In this document: positions 41,313 to 41,529 of the stretch, piece by piece
Numbering within the stretch: the stretch's first letter is position 1
Layout of the letters: every line of letters starts with the position of its first letter
NCBI GenBank assembly: GCA_029259845.1
Contig: JAJDEI010000145.1
Coordinates: forward strand, 1 to 41,529
Length of the DNA: 41,529 nucleotides
Direction: 5' to 3'
Source of the DNA: Planctomycetaceae bacterium
Lineage (GTDB): Bacteria > Planctomycetota > Planctomycetia > Planctomycetales > Planctomycetaceae
Program-made: the position numbers and the translations under genes
Notes under the pieces: model-generated
Database searches by the model: none
What the model was told of the DNA's origin: nothing
What the model saw: only the letters and a program-made list of their open reading frames with translations

Positions 41313-41364
41313 GCGGCGGTCGAGACGTCTTGACGCCGATGTTGGTGGGCACAGCCCACCCTAC
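41279..41364. repeat. GTAGGGTGGGC inverted repeat, copy 2
   Basis: GTAGGGTGGGCTTTGCCCAC (41279-41298) and GTGGGCACAGCCCACCCTAC (41345-41364) bound 46 bases. Same arms as 12651-12713 with one change (TTT for TGT). It overlaps the 5' end of the truncated DUF6941-like frame. Confidence 0.85.
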
Positions 41365-41458
41365 ACGGCTGGAATCGACCATGGGGAGCGCTAACCCAAG
41401 TTCCCCAGTGATTGACGTAAGTGCTTGCCGTGTAACGGTCGGGCTGTGAAAGTCGTCA

Positions 41459-41529
41459 CTACATTTCGGTTGGCTTGAGTTGGCTGGGCAGGGTCATGCG
41501 GAGGTGTCCGAGCAGGATCGCTTGATGAT
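41459..41529 (-). CDS. C-terminal end of a gene entering from the right edge
   Basis: In one minus-strand frame the window edge reads HQAILLGHLRMTLPSQLKPTEM followed by TAG (41459-41461). About 22 residues look like a real protein end (helix then polar tail), while the other two frames are less protein-like. The gene body lies outside the window, so no function can be given. Confidence 0.35.
   Translation of the reverse strand, partial: HQAILLGHLRMTLPSQLKPTEM

Overview
The window looks like a chromosomal segment of a free-living planctomycete. This is inferred from gene content and style: a Cys-type sulfatase, a DUF1080 (3-keto-disaccharide hydrolase) protein, a Tat-exported enolase-superfamily enzyme, an esterase-gluconolactonase fusion, WXG100-like proteins beside a giant FtsK/EssC-like ATPase, GC-rich coding DNA, mostly short operons, and very many intergenic inverted repeats. 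No rRNA, tRNA, CRISPR array, transposase or integrase was found.

Layout. 1-1.2 kb: small unknown proteins, including a 49-residue membrane protein. 1.2-1.8 kb: a repeat-filled gap. 1.8-5.4 kb: membrane-anchored TAXI solute-binding protein, galactonate-dehydratase-like enzyme, two-TM potassium channel. 5.5-6.6 kb: AbiJ-like protein translationally coupled to a HicB-type protein (candidate defence pair). 7.3-8.0 kb: flavodiiron-type metallo-beta-lactamase-fold protein. 8.3-14.0 kb: a type VII secretion-like operon, transcribed on the minus strand in the order WXG100-like, helical protein, WXG100-like, FtsK/EssC-like ATPase. 14.5-22.6 kb: cardiolipin synthase, rhodanese, PheT, HerA/DUF87-like ATPase, MscS channel. 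22.7-24.8 kb: DUF1080, DUF6883 and DUF4926 genes and a small zinc-binding protein. 25-29.8 kb: CPA1 antiporter with TrkA domain, PdxJ, small membrane protein, sulfatase. 29.8-33.2 kb: a minus-strand acyl cassette (ACP, SDR reductase, NeuD-type acyltransferase, FabH-type ketosynthase). 33.8-38.2 kb: PstS-like binding protein, PDZ/YbaY/DUF4214 protein, esterase-SMP30 fusion. 38.3-41.5 kb: serine hydrolase with a zinc-ribbon membrane protein, and small or broken genes.

The most striking pattern is the interaction of repeats with genes. A roughly 95-bp element bounded by AGACACCCGGTGTCT palindromes occurs three times. Two copies are intergenic, and one lies in frame inside the first ATPase domain of the type VII-like ATPase. 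The same ATPase ORF also carries a perfect 32-bp palindrome, a CCGAGAG-rich low-complexity stretch and a short 7-bp tandem repeat, all without loss of frame. Other repeat families (91-bp GGGTGCCATG element, GTAGGGTGGGC and GTTTAGCCGC inverted repeats, GGTTGCTYGTCAACC motif) decorate the gaps, form the end of one gene and appear to replace the start of another. Functions are read from motifs and remembered family features only; nothing was searched.
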